Assembly: GCA_036874045.1 (NCBI GenBank)
Contig: CM072339.1
Location: forward strand, 13,771,501 to 13,835,500
Length of the DNA stretch: 64,000 bases
Origin: Cymodocea nodosa
Lineage: Eukaryota; Streptophyta; Magnoliopsida; Alismatales; Cymodoceaceae
Direction: 5' to 3'
The notes under the pieces were generated by a model. It ran no database searches and was not told where the DNA came from. It saw only the letters and a program-made list of their open reading frames with translations. Shown here one piece after another: positions 1-11,494 of the stretch; positions within the stretch are counted from its first letter, which is position 1; every line of letters starts with the position of its first letter. The position numbers and the translations under genes are program-made.

Positions 1-289
1 ATATTTCAATGTTGAAGAAGTATGTTTTAGATTTGTCTTACGTGTTGAATCAAGTGTTAGTACTTATTAGTTGAAACTTATCATATTGAGAGGTACCAAT
101 ACATATTGTGGATGCAAAACTGTAGGCCCTTAGGAGATAGACTATATACTATGTTAAGGTGTAGTGGCAAACCATACAGAGTAAGAAACCACTTGGGAGC
201 TTAAAGAGGATGTTCAAAGGCTACACTCCTTTTTATTTGAGGATTCAGGTAATTTTAAATTTTGAGGACAAAACGTTTTTTAAGGGGTA
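1..289 (+). mobile_element. Ty3/gypsy (chromovirus-like) pol 3' end remnant
   Basis: Conceptual translation, with interruptions, contains a segment resembling the C-terminal tail of chromovirus-type Ty3/gypsy integrases: NHTE, a stop, then ETTWELKEDVQRLHSFLFED. The usual family pattern is roughly 'W-x-N-H-x-x-x-E-A-T-W-E-x-E-x-x-M-x-x-x-Y-P-x-L-F'. It is followed by a short purine-rich run near 281-289, as expected for a polypurine tract before a 3' LTR. At least one in-frame stop makes it a pseudogene. The element continues to the left of the window. Family assignment rests on remembered consensus, not on a search. Confidence 0.6.
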
Positions 290-854
290 TGAAATGTAAG
301 AGTTTAATGTAAAATTTTCAATCTGTAAGGGCATTTTGGTCTTTCTTCGTGGGTTGTGAAAGGGAAAATAATTTGATTTTTCTTTACTTCCTTCGATTCT
401 CCTCTCATAGCCTTGCGTCTAGAGCTCTAACGACAATGACGATGGGAGCTTGGGATTCATCAACTTCAATACTCTAGCAAACAACACAATGGTGCAAGCG
501 TGTAGCTTCAACTAAGTGAACACCATGGTGAGAAGGTGCATCTTCAGTTGGATGAATGCACGCGATATAGACGTATGATTCCAATGGACGTGTGTGGCTG
601 TGGTGTGTGATTTTGACAATTTCGACGATCTCTAGGTGTCATGAGGCGATGGTATGTGTCTTCCTTGTGGACTGGACCGTTGAATGGAGTCTATGAAAAA
701 AAGAAAAAAGTGGAAGAAGAAATAGAAGAAGGATGAGGGAAACTTAGAAGAAGGGGGGTTTTGGGGATTTTCATCCTCATTGTTCGTAAGTAATCCTTCC
801 TCCTTAATAGTGTAATAAAATGTAGTATTTGTGCATGTATAGTATACTTGTAAT
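290..854 (+). mobile_element. Probable 3' LTR portion of the Ty3/gypsy remnant
   Basis: Starts with TG directly after the purine-rich run that ends the pol remnant. No ORF here looks genuine. The right boundary is hidden because a solo copia LTR is inserted at 855; some of the DNA after 2600 may be the continuation of this LTR. The other LTR of the element is not in the window, so the ends cannot be confirmed. Confidence 0.4.
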
Positions 855-2595
855 TGTAGGATCGAATGACTACACAAGAAGGGGTGAATTGTGTTTTTCA
901 ACATTTTCAAAAATAATTGAAACTTCAAAATTAAAAACAAGTTAAGGCACTGTTTTAATCAAATCATTTTATTCAAGGTTTCAATTACAATATACAATTC
1001 AATTCTTCTTAGAAATTGTAGATGCAATTATATAACGATACCATATTTCATCTAATCAATTTCATAACTATAAATAGAGAAAACTAATTTGCAGAATTTA
1101 AAACATTTCTCTCTGTTTGAAATTTTTCTTTTTCTTCTGCAATTCTTCAGTGACAAATATTTAACTTTCTTTGCTTCATCGAATTTACTTTCTTTTGATT
1201 CTTCAAATATTTAATGATATATATTTGACTTTCTCTTCTTCATTGAATTTTCTTCTATCTTAGAGTTTTTCCCTGAAGATGTGTTTTGATCTCTGAAAAT
1301 ATATTTCGTTTGGTGTGCAAGAATAATTGATCAACAATAATTCTATGCCTTTTATACTATATCTTCATTTCATGCATATCTTTTACGTTTAACCACAATC
1401 AATTTTCCACTCTTTACGTCTTCTCTTTTTCTTTTATTGAAATACACATGTTTTGACCCATGTTTTCCTCTCGAATTTTCTTTAATCATCAATCCTGAAT
1501 CTTTGAAAAATTTCCTGTAAAATAAACTTTCTTGTTCAAAAATTTTCCATCAAGTGTAATAACAAGTCGTTGTGTTAATGTTAATTAAATAAGTAAAACT
1601 AGTAGAATTATAACTTAACGTATTTAACTTAACGAGTTCGTCATGAACCAAATCACGTGATATAAATTATAGCTAATTTAACGAATTAAGTTCGTGGTGC
1701 TACAGTTAACTCAACGAATTAGTAAAAATGTCTTTCGGAAGGTTAAAGGCTAACTTACCGAAAAATATTTAAGTATTAGATAGTTAAGTTTTCTAAGTAT
1801 CTGAAATATCTTTTTATTATAAAACTAATGAGACATGTGTCGAGACTTGGAGACGTGACTTAAGTTATCTTTTGGAAGGTTAGATGTTAAGTATCCGAAA
1901 TGAGTTTATGTTTCAAATAGTTACGGTTGTAAGTTTTCGAAAACTCCTGATAACTCACCAATCTAGTAATAAATAAATGTTTTTATAATAAGGTATTTAT
2001 CACGTGCAATAATAATAATTTTAAGTTTATAACACTAACCTAACACATTGTCTTAGTGTTCAATATAGCAACTCAACATGTTTAATTATGTTAACTTAAT
2101 GAGTTAAACATGTGCAATTCACATAATACAATATAATATTCGTAAACTTTAATTTCACCACGTGCATAATACTAACTTAACGAGTTTTTCTCTTTATTTT
2201 AACCTTTTGTTCACTAACTTAACGAGTTCTCATGTGACCTATTTTAACATTTAAACTTATAACTCAATGATTTCTCATGTGACTTTTATACAAATAATGT
2301 ATTAACTCAATGAGTTGTCTTAACGTGCACTGTACATGATATAGAAAATATAATTTTAAAATATCTTATGTTTTAGCACACGTTAACTTAACGCTTAGTT
2401 AAATAAAAAGTTAGTATAATTTAATGATTAGTTATTTAACTTAGTATAATCTTAGATCTATTACAGACAAGTATTTATATCAGTAAGTTTTTTCTGTATT
2501 AATTGATGTTTTTAATTTACTTTCATAAATAATAGTAATTAAGTAAATATGATTACATTCGTTTAGTACATATCATTTAAACAAAATACTCAACA
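855..2595 (-). mobile_element. Solo LTR, Ty1/copia family A, copy 1
   Basis: A 1741-bp unit that starts TGTAGGATCG and ends ATACTCAACA on the plus strand. It aligns by eye over its length with the unit at 47014-48779. The LTR at 42382-43625 in the opposite orientation is a diverged relative; there the LTR is followed by a copia primer site, which fixes the strand of this copy as minus. It is flanked by gtaat (850-854) and gcaat (2596-2600), a 5-bp target duplication with one mismatch. No internal region is attached, so it is a solo LTR, presumably left by LTR-LTR recombination. It contains many short palindromic modules (see findings). Confidence 0.8.
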
Positions 2596-2600
2596 GCAAT

Positions 2601-3299
2601 TGAGAAACCTTGATTGTTTAGCTAAATAAATTGTTGCTACCATTGTGCATATAGTTATCGATTATTATAGTATGCCATTACTATTTGGTCTATACTTAGG
2701 AAAATGCATCCTTTATTTATACCTTATTGTGTTAGTTGGAAATTTAGGGAGGTGAATTATGCCTTAGGGGAAGTTTTAACCATATTTGGTTAAATTAGCT
2801 TTATATAGACTAACATGTTAGATTAATGGCTTACATGATCCTTGACTTTAGAAGTATTTCTATTATTTAGTTTTAAATAGAAAATTTTTATGGATTGTTG
2901 CATAATTATTGGTAATGATTACATGTTATCATTGACTATTGCATGACATGTTTGATAATTACATGTTAACCCTAATTATCGTTTGAAATTAGAAAATAAG
3001 GTATTTGTGTTGTTATAGGAAACGAGAGGAAATGAAAATGTTAATAATTTTAAAAAAATTAAATAATAAATTAGGAAAATAAATTTAAAAAATTATTATA
3101 TTTGAAAAGTAATATTTTAAATATTATAGTATATATTAACATTTCATTAAATAGATGTAACATGTAAAATAACATATTTGTAATTAAACAACATTATTCA
3201 TTCTAATCTAAATTTTTTAGAAATAGATAATATACTATATGAAAATGCTATATTACATACTACATATATATATATATATATTTGTTTATATAATATGTT
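2601..3299. other. AT-rich interval with a TA microsatellite, no gene
   Basis: Very AT-rich with no convincing ORF on either strand. A (TA)n run lies at about 3264-3281. Part of this interval may be the continuation of the LTR interrupted at 855, but I see nothing that proves it. Confidence 0.5.
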
Positions 3300-3510
3300 G
3301 ATGCCTTTTGTTGTATTTATGTAAACCCAGCAAATTTCTTTGTTGTGTTTACGTAGACTGGTTAACCTCCTTCATTATATTTGCATAAACTCAACAGACC
3401 CTTCCATTGTGTTTACATGAATTGGTTGAAATCTCTTTGTTGTGTTTGCGTAGACCTATCAATCCTTCTTTCCGAGCATCCTCTTATTATGATTGCGTGA
3501 ACTTGACACC
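3300..3510 (+). repeat. Degenerate minisatellite, unit about 31-35 bp
   Basis: At least five diverged copies of a unit with the core GTGTTTRCRTAGAC, beginning near 3312, 3346, 3377, 3408 and 3443, with a more diverged copy near 3489. Each core is followed by a variable T/C-rich segment. No coding frame is maintained through the array. Confidence 0.55.
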
Positions 3511-6500
3511 CTTCTTAGTATTTAGTGTGTCGTCTACTACCAGGTCAATGTTAATTTGATCCTTTCTCCAATATAGTAATCTGTCAAACGTTCTTTCTGA
3601 CTGCCAACCACTCTTCCTGTAACTACCTTATTGGAGCCCATGGTGGGTTAGAGCAGAGGCCATGCCTTTGTCCTTGCTGACTCTTTGAGAGATAAAAACA
3701 ATTTCTTTTAGTATGGAGGCACCTTTCCTTGGAGTCTCGAACCTTCTCTAGAATTTCATCTGACACTTAGTGAACTTTGCAAATGCCCTCTAGGCATCCT
3801 TTGGACTTCAGGAGATCACTCGTTGGCTTCTCACTTGGTCCCACTACCTACTCTATTTTACTTGTGAACCTTTATATCGTTGTTGGCCCATCTTGATGAT
3901 CAACCACCATCTGATTGTTGTTACCAGAAACCAAAACTAGACTCAAGTATGAAGTCTTTTTTTGCATTCCCCTTGGTTGTATTGTACAATTATTTGAATG
4001 ATTTCATCTTGATCAAAAATTTAATTGAAAACAGATGCATGCTCTGATTTGTTTTGCTGTATGAATGGCATCACATGTTAAAATACATGAAATTCCCTTG
4101 GAGACCGCATCTACTTGAAATTAGTAACTCTTAAGCAGGTAAAACTCTTATTCTCACCTAAACAGGGGACAGACTACATTGGTCTGTCCACTGTTTATTT
4201 ATTTTTTCATACTCATGCTATTAGAAATTAGTAAATTGGATGCTCCTATTAAATATATTGACTTCATGTACATATTGAATGTATTTTGCCATGCTTAATA
4301 TTGTTAATGTGTGATTGTCGTACTGTTCAATGCATTTTGTCCTTTCATATTTCTGTCTAATACTTTACAAATTGTGATTTTCCACACATATAATCCATGA
4401 ACACTTGTTGGAGTCACCCCAAAACTTGAGATTTTACTTCCCCTATTCATTTTGACCCAACGAAGACCTCTTAATTTTTATGATGTTCTTTGTGTGGTAA
4501 TCAAGTTAGTCTTCAAAAGAGGCTTAAATGACTTGAATCCGCTTCTTTTCTTTGGAGAAAAAAATTCTCTCAAGGTGTGTTTTGTGGGTTTTTGAATATA
4601 TAACCCATATTTTCTCTTTAAAATACTTTTCAAACTTACATCTATATGCTTATTTGTGATTTTCCAAATTTCAGTTGAACAACCTTTGTTTTTTGAAGTG
4701 TTTTAACATAGAAATAAGCCTGTTACGTTCTTGCATGCTTACTACACTCGTAATGGCAGTTGCATTTTCGCAAGACCTTAAATTGTCATTTCATATGTTC
4801 ATGTGAAACTAGATTGACTTAAGTTTCACACCTCGTTTGAACCATCTTTGCTTGATCAGTAAGATTTTCAAACAGGTTTTTTGAAACTTTTGTGGTTGAG
4901 TGGATTTTGTACTGCTCCATTTTGTACTATCAATGCCCTCATGATATTTACTGTCTTATGTTTATTCAACATTTTCATTGCATATTTTTCCTGGATTGTA
5001 AACTCAAAGTCATACGGTTTAGACTTCTTTCATATTTTTCGGATAATCATGCATTCCTTGTCAATATTTCAATGTCAGTATATTTTTTGCCCTTTTATTT
5101 CTAGCATTTATGCCACTGTTGATGTTTAACATGTATGCTTGCTTACTGCCTATGCCCTCTTTGGTTATTTGACTGAGTTTACATATTATTAATACTTATG
5201 CTGTGTTTGGCTTTTGTGTGAGAATATATGGAATTTGTATGTACATTCCCACAATTGCGTAGTCATTGTAGGGAATGCTTGCTTATTTTCTTAAATGCAA
5301 ACATTTATAAAAGTTACTTATCTTTTCATGCTTATGCTTACTTGATTTCATGTGCAAACACATGAAACTTGTTTGAACTTTAATGATTGCATAGTTATCA
5401 TTAGACTTGTTTACCTCTTCAAGTACAAACACTTGGATGATTTGCCTACTTATTTATGCCAAGCATTGTTGCCATGCTCATGTATAAATGCTTTCCATAT
5501 TTTGCATTCTTGATCTAAATTAAGGGGAGGTAAACACAGGTAAGTGTGTGAATCATTCTTATTCACATTAGTTTGCATTAGACAACATGCAAACTAATTT
5601 TTAATCTATGACTTAATATAAATAGAGTAACATGATTTAGAGTTTGAAAACACACTTGTTTTGTTTTCACATCCATCATTAGACTCGAGGGTGAAATCAT
5701 ATGCATTGTCCTTTTTTCGACATATATACATATGTTTTCAGATGATTCACAACTTTTATTGACTTTAACATATGTGGTTGGACTTAAGAGTGAAGTCACA
5801 TGTGTTGTCTATCATTGTGTTTTTTCAAATAACACTTCATGCCGTTTCACTAAGAATTTTAAAATGCCTCATAAAAGTTAAAGTCTACCTATAAAAAATC
5901 ATCGAATGTTACATAACACTTCTAAACTACTCATCTCAAGGACTAGAGAAACCCCCAACTTTGAGAACGTTGTTTATACAGGGTAATTTACCCTTTAGTT
6001 CAGTCAAGCTATAGGAATGCATTTGACATATCATGTAGGGCTAATGTCATGCATACACTTTAGTTCCCTCTCTCATCTTTAGGAAATCTTATGATTCCCT
6101 TTTCTTTAGGATTATCACACTGGCTTTGCGTTTAAATAAGTGATAACTCCTTTAATCATCTTAAAATCAATCAAGATAATTCCTTCGAGAGGGCATGAAT
6201 TTGCATATGCATTCTACATGCCTCAAAGTTATTTGCATCTTGCTTGTTTGCCTATCTACTTGTTTGGTCACACTTTGTAAGGCCATTTAGATTAGGACCA
6301 TATAAAACTCATTTCTCACTCACCACATGAGTGAGAGGATACTTACATGACCCTCTTCTAGGCTCTTAGTTTTCTATTTATTTGGACAAAATGTCTGTTT
6401 TTCTTTTGCACAATTAGTCACTTGCATACATCACACACATACACTCACTTAAGGACATCTAAGAGGTCAAGAAATTGGACATGTAGGGGTGCCTAACACA

Positions 6501-6780
6501 TTCCCTATACATACCCAAAATCCTTATCTAGACTCTTTGATCAGCAGACTATATATGGAGTTACTCACTTTGGATGCATCTATGAATTACATTTAGGTTT
6601 TCCTAGTTTTCCCTTAGATTAGACTAGGTGGTAACTTCATTTTTCTTGTTTTCCTTTTGGGAGACCTGTGCCATTCTTTCTGTACCTTTGATCTTTTGAC
6701 CTTGGAAGTGTGAGAGGGAGTGCTATTATCTCTTTTGTGACTAAAGGTGATGTTGTAGGTCTTAATTGACTTAGTTGTTT
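3511..6780. other. Unrecognised low-coding interval
   Basis: I found no gene here that I can support. ORFs up to about 82 codons (for example 4881-5129 plus, 5578-5799 minus) are hydrophobic by T-richness, lack homology I recognise, and look like chance. A purine-rich run near 5520-5530 resembles a polypurine tract, but no LTR pair was found around it. The interval may be old retrotransposon DNA. Confidence 0.4.
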
Positions 6781-6789
6781 GGCTGTCTC

Positions 6790-6930
6790 GCATGGAGGTT
6801 CAAATGATGGTGTTCAATCATTTGGATTGTTTTTGGATAATTTGGATGTTGGTGTTCAATCATTTGGATTAGCTTCTAGACAATCTAGATAATGGTGTTC
6901 GGTCATCTATTTTGGTGGGGTTCTTTGGTA
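6790..6930 (+). repeat. Short tandem repeat, about 47-51 bp, three copies
   Basis: Three consecutive diverged units share the core TGGTGTTCAATCATTTGGAT or a close variant (the third reads TGGTGTTCGGTCATCT). They begin near 6807, 6849 and 6891. No coding function is visible. Confidence 0.5.
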
Positions 6931-7650
6931 GGTTTAGTGTTGTACATGTGTTTGGTTATATTCAAGGGACGTTTAGGATTTTAAGGGATTTATGTTCAAA
7001 TATGTTGTACTGACCTTTGGAGATAGCTATGTCTCAAATAGTAACAATATCAACTGTAGTTTGTATGTTATTCAAATCCATTGATCACCATAGATCTCAA
7101 GTTTATTTGTCATTACGAGTGTTAGACTATGTCTCACAATCCATGCTTGTTGCACTTCTTAAGGCAATAGAAGGTAGTGGAAACATCAAATCTCCTATCA
7201 ACGCTAGCTCTAGGTTTTTCTAATGTCAAGAGGAAGTTAGGAAGGTGTGGCAAGTTGGGGATGTCTTTGTTGATGTTGACTATGGGTTACTTGCATGGTT
7301 GCTAGTGGTGATTACTATAGTTAGGTTTAAGGCTAGATGACTAAGATTTGGGAGGAGGATGGGAGAAATGAGAGGCTAAGATAGTAATAAAAAAATGGAG
7401 AAAAATGATGATAGTTAGGATTTAAGGTTTGTTGTCACCACTGTAGTAAGCAGGCAACCATGGTTAGGGATTTTTTTCTTTTCTTCCTTTAAACCTAATT
7501 CTTTGGTACTATTTAAAGATGAGATGATAAAAGAGTGAATTGATTTATTGACTAATAGTAGACCTCTATATAAAGGAGTTACAAAATGACAATAAATATA
7601 TGACAAACAATGGTGGACTAATTACACAAGAAACTTTAACTTAACCTAAG
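6931..7650. other. No supported gene
   Basis: Small ORFs at 7017-7223 (plus) and 7415-7606 (minus) have no recognisable domain and no supporting context. I see nothing else here. Confidence 0.4.
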
Positions 7651-7665
7651 GAGAAGAAGAAGAAG

Positions 7666-7695
<30 letters not shown>
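7651..7695 (+). repeat. (GAA)n trinucleotide microsatellite
   Basis: An almost perfect run of about 15 GAA/AAG units. It is embedded in purine-rich DNA that continues to about 7760. No reading frame of interest passes through it. Confidence 0.9.
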
Positions 7696-7697
<2 letters not shown>

Positions 7698-8339
7698 TAA
7701 GTAGAAAAGGAAGAAAATGGAGGAGGTGGCAGAGTAGAAGTGATAGGAGGAGAAACTCTCAAACATCCTTAAGAAGGTTTTAACACCTAGTTTGGGAGGC
7801 AACCTAGGATTCTTGGGATCAAGGATTCAAAAATCAGTAATATAGTGAAGAACAATCTTTTAGAAAAAGGAAACATATTGAGGATCATAGAAACATAATA
7901 CTTTTGTGAAAACCATACAAAAACCTTAAATTTCAACTTGAAACTCAAGTATAAGATAAAACAAGCTATAATAAGCATATAAAAATACTTAGATAAATTT
8001 TCTAAATAATAATCAATTAGATAGAGATATTGCAATTGCATGCATAAGAAAAGTCTTAAATCATATACAAATATTTGAGAAAAACTTATATAACAAATGA
8101 TTTAAAATTCAAGTTACATTTTAATAAAAATCCAAATTACAATTGAATATAAACTAAGTTCCAATTTAATATATTTCTGATTATATTTTAATAGAAATTA
8201 AGTTATGTTTCTATAAATATCAAATTTTATTTTAGTAAAATCTAGTTTATAGTTCAATATACATTTCAATAAAATTTAGGTTACAATTGTTAATGAAATA
8301 TAAATTAATAAAATTATACACTGTACTAGAGGATTTTCA
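7696..8339. other. AT-rich interval, no gene
   Basis: Low-complexity AT-rich DNA. The 84-codon reverse-strand ORF at 7787-8041 is rich in Leu, Phe and Ile simply because of base composition, and I do not support it as a gene. Confidence 0.4.
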
Positions 8340-8900
8340 TAATCTCTATAATTAAAAATTTTATTCAGTATAAGATTATATTATAAATTTTATTCTTATA
8401 ATGTAGTTAATATCTTTAAAAAAAATCTCACCTAAATTAATTAAAAAATAGAAAAATAAAGTTTATAAGAATATTATTAGATAAATAGAAGAGGAATGTT
8501 ATTCATAAGCAAACATAATTTTTAAAAAATTTAAAAAATATTAGGATTTTTGTGAATTTTTTAATTCTTCCATCATTTCTTACGTAATAATTTTTTTCAT
8601 TTTTTCTTCTTTCTTTCCTTCTCTTTTTCCTTCTCTTCTCTGTTGTCTCCGTAATTAAAAATTTTATTCATTATAATGGTTTAGAGTAAATTCTAAATTT
8701 TTATTCCTATAATGTAGTTAATATTTTTTAAAAATCTCACGTGAAATAAAAAAATAGAAAATAATTTTTTTGAGAATATAAGAGAATAAGTAGAAGAATA
8801 TTATTTATAAGCAAGCATAATTTTAAAAAAAATCCGAATTTTTTATTTTTTAATACTTTCCCCATTTTTAAATATATTTTTTATTGTAATATTTTTTTAT
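8340..8900 (+). repeat. AT-rich tandem duplication of about 300 bp
   Basis: Two diverged copies lie side by side, roughly 8340-8640 and 8648-8900. Each contains, in order, AATTAAAAATTTTATTCA, ATAATGTAGTTAATAT, a run ending in AAAATCTCAC, and TTATTYATAAGCAARCATAA. The second copy overlaps the left part of the dispersed repeat described next. Confidence 0.6.
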
Positions 8901-9415
8901 TTTTTCTTGTCTTTTCTCTTTTCTTCTTTTTTTTTCCTCTTTTTTCTTTCTTTTTTTTCTTTTTTCTCTTTCTCTCTTTATTCCCTTTCTCTTTTTTTTT
9001 CTCATGCGCATCATTTGCCCCTTCCCTCCTTTGTCTTTGACTTTTCCTACTCACCTAAAAATCTTAATGGATTCTGGTGGTTTGCATAGCAGAAGGAGAC
9101 TTCGACAATCAACAATGAAAGCTTTAATGACAGCAAAAGTCCTTTGGTGGAAGTTTCAACAATTGGCTATTGGTGAAAGTAGCAGAGATCTTTTCTTTGG
9201 ATTGATCAATCCTTTGCTAGATCAATCAATTCAGCCTCCAACAACTCAAAAAATTTCAGACCAAATGATTCGTCAATCCAGCATGATCTTTAATGAAAAA
9301 TTGTTCAATCTATAGTATTTTCAAGAATACATGGGATATTAGGATTGACAAAATAGAATATGATACGGATCAATGAGATTTTGCTGATTTGTCTCAATTT
9401 TTAAAGCTATGCTAG
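8645..9415 (+). repeat. Dispersed repeat R1, copy a
   Basis: Matches 26045-26735 by eye across about 700 bp: an AT-rich left part with ATAATGTAGTTAAT, an almost pure pyrimidine tract (about 8905-9003), then a moderately conserved right part with shared words such as CAACAACTCAAAAAAT. A 103-codon ORF (9004-9315) lies in the right part but is not open in the other copy, so I do not call it a gene. The repeat could be a non-autonomous retrotransposon or an LTR. Its ends are not defined. Harbinger element 1 begins 23 bp after its recognisable end. Confidence 0.6.
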
Positions 9416-9437
9416 GCATTTTTGTTGGCGACATGTA

Positions 9438-9625
9438 GGAGGTGTTTGTGCACCCAGAAAACGACGGAAAGAAAATGACGAAAAACTACGGAAAACATCA
9501 GAAAGGAAAATAACAGAAAGTAATGGAAAATTTATAGAAAATCAGAGTGTTTGTGCACGTAACAGAAAATGACGGAATTTGAAAAACGTATGTTTGTGCA
9601 TGTAATAGAAAATGACGAAAAATTA
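9438..9625 (+). repeat. Left TIR and iterated subterminal TIR-like units of Harbinger element 1
   Basis: The terminal motif TGTTTGTGCAC recurs inside the end. It is seen at the tip, again near 9550, and as TGTTTGTGCAT near 9591. Each copy is followed by a purine-rich stretch with AGAAAAYGACGGAA-type words, and those words also repeat between the copies. Such iteration could represent extra transposase-binding sites. The reverse complement of this whole block is recognisable at 17640-17843. Confidence 0.6.
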
Positions 9626-9770
9626 TAGAATGTAAATTATGTATGCTTGTTTATAAATTAGAAAATATTGAAGACTAACTCAATTCAATATTTATTGTTT
9701 ATGTTTAGAAGATAGAGAATAAGAAAATTTGTCATAAATAATACAAGATAGTTACAACATAAAATACATA

Positions 9771-11186
9771 TCACATCTCTCTATTGTTCCACATTTCTCT
9801 CATAATATTGGCACGTATTGTATCAGCAATTTTCTTTCTATAATCTTGACTTGATTCAATAGTAGCAGATGTAGCTTCTTCTGTAAAAGTTTGTTGAACA
9901 TTATCATCTGGCATTCCTTGTAATTCTTCTTGCTCATCTTCAAGTAAATCTGTTTTGTCTGCTTTCCGAATAAAATTGTGAACTAAAAAACATGCCAATA
10001 CAAGCTTTCCTTGTGTTTCAAAAGGAAATGACATATAACCTCGTAAAATTGAGAATCGATGTTTGATTATTCCAAATGTACGTTCAATTATTGTCGTTAA
10101 CTGTGAATGCCTATAATTGAAATTTTCAATTGCATTCATTGGAAGTCTATTAGCATTATAATCATTCAAGTGATATCTTGCACCTCGAAATGGTACAATA
10201 AATTCTGGCCTATTAGGAAAATCAGCATCTCTCAAGTAATATTTACCTGTAATTTATATAGAAGTTTAGAATATAATGTTAGAAACATTAATTCTACAAT
10301 TTCTACTATACATAAGTATTCATATTATTTTTATTAGTATTATACCTGATGGAATCTTAAAAGCATTACGTCGAGAAAGTGCATCATGAAGAATATGAGC
10401 ATCAGCTGCTGATCTTTCCCATCCACTAAGAACATAAACAATTTTCATATCAAAATTACATGCTGCTAATACATTTTGTGATAATTCACCTTTTCTATTC
10501 CTCCAACATGCAGTTTCTTCACCATAAATTGTAGCTTTGACATGAGTACCATCAATTGCTCCAATGCAATCCTAAAAGAAAAAAGAGTATACATAATAAA
10601 GACCACTACATAGTAAAGAAGATATTGAAATATAACATTAACTCACCTTGAAATAAGGATAAACATGCCGATCATTTTGAATTCGTGCTGGTGTTGATGA
10701 TTCTTGCTTAGCTAATAGTTTATATCCTACTTTTAAAATTCCATTCAACATTTCATTGAAGTATGTACTAATTGTCCAACCAGATCGACGAAAGCGTTCA
10801 ATACTTACACCATATCTTTGATTTTATCCAATTGTAACTAAAAATATTGCCACCTTTTCTTCCACATTCATACATCTACTATCTTGCACTACCCCTTTAC
10901 GTCTCAAAAAACTACAAAAGTGGAAGAATACATGTTGATTCATTCTATAAATTTTCTTGCAATTATATACTTGATTAGGTAAAGATGGATTTAATAACGT
11001 AGTAATGTATTCTTGTCCTTCTTTGTTGTATATTCTAGAAGTATTCCTTGCAACATAATTCGCACCACTTGCAAAAATGGTTATGAATTTTCATGCTTTC
11101 ATCAGATATAAGAGTATTTGTTCTTGTTCTGCCTCTTCCTCTTCCATAAGCGCTTTCAGAAGTTTCATGTTTGCATTTGTGTCCAT
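9771..11186 (-). pseudogene. PIF/Harbinger DDE transposase, element 1, three exons, two stops
   Basis: Reverse-strand gene model: exon 1 11186-10647, exon 2 10571-10346, exon 3 10246-9771, joined by short GT-AG introns of 75 and 99 bp with consistent reading phase. Exon 1 holds the helical region with NQHVFFHFCSFLRRKG. Exon 2 starts with the first catalytic Asp in CIGAIDGTHVKA. Exon 3 carries the second Asp region, normally YLVDxGYPN but here YLRDADFPNRPEF, and the catalytic Glu in IIERTFGIIKHRFSIL. The C-terminus has ACFLVHNFIRKAD, a family hallmark. Two in-frame stops in exon 1 (a TGA after LYLMKA, and a TAA in VTIG*NQRYG where Gln is expected) inactivate it. Exons 2 and 3 are open. The start was chosen as the first ATG before a Glu-rich N-terminus, which matches the start in element 2. 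Confidence 0.85.
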
Positions 11187-11494
11187 TTGTTTTTAGTAAA
11201 AATACCTACAAAAAAAAACGAGATAGACAATAATATTTACATCAGATGATGACAATAACAATCTACATTAGAACATAATAAAAATATCTGGTACATCATC
11301 AACATACATAACATTAAATAACATAAAACATTATCTTGTACATCAAAAATATCAACAACATACATAACATTCAACAACATAATACCACCAACAACATTCA
11401 TAATAATATCAAGGCCTTAATAACAATGTTTACTGCCTAACATCAACAACATTCTTCATTTCATATTATGTCTTAACCAAGTTAGTCTCATGTC

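Noticed and set aside
4881-5129. Two overlapping hydrophobic ORFs of 82 and 70 codons
   Set aside because: T-rich base composition explains the hydrophobicity; no homology or gene context.
9004-9315. 103-codon ORF in dispersed repeat R1
   Set aside because: The second copy of the repeat does not keep the frame open, and no domain is recognisable.
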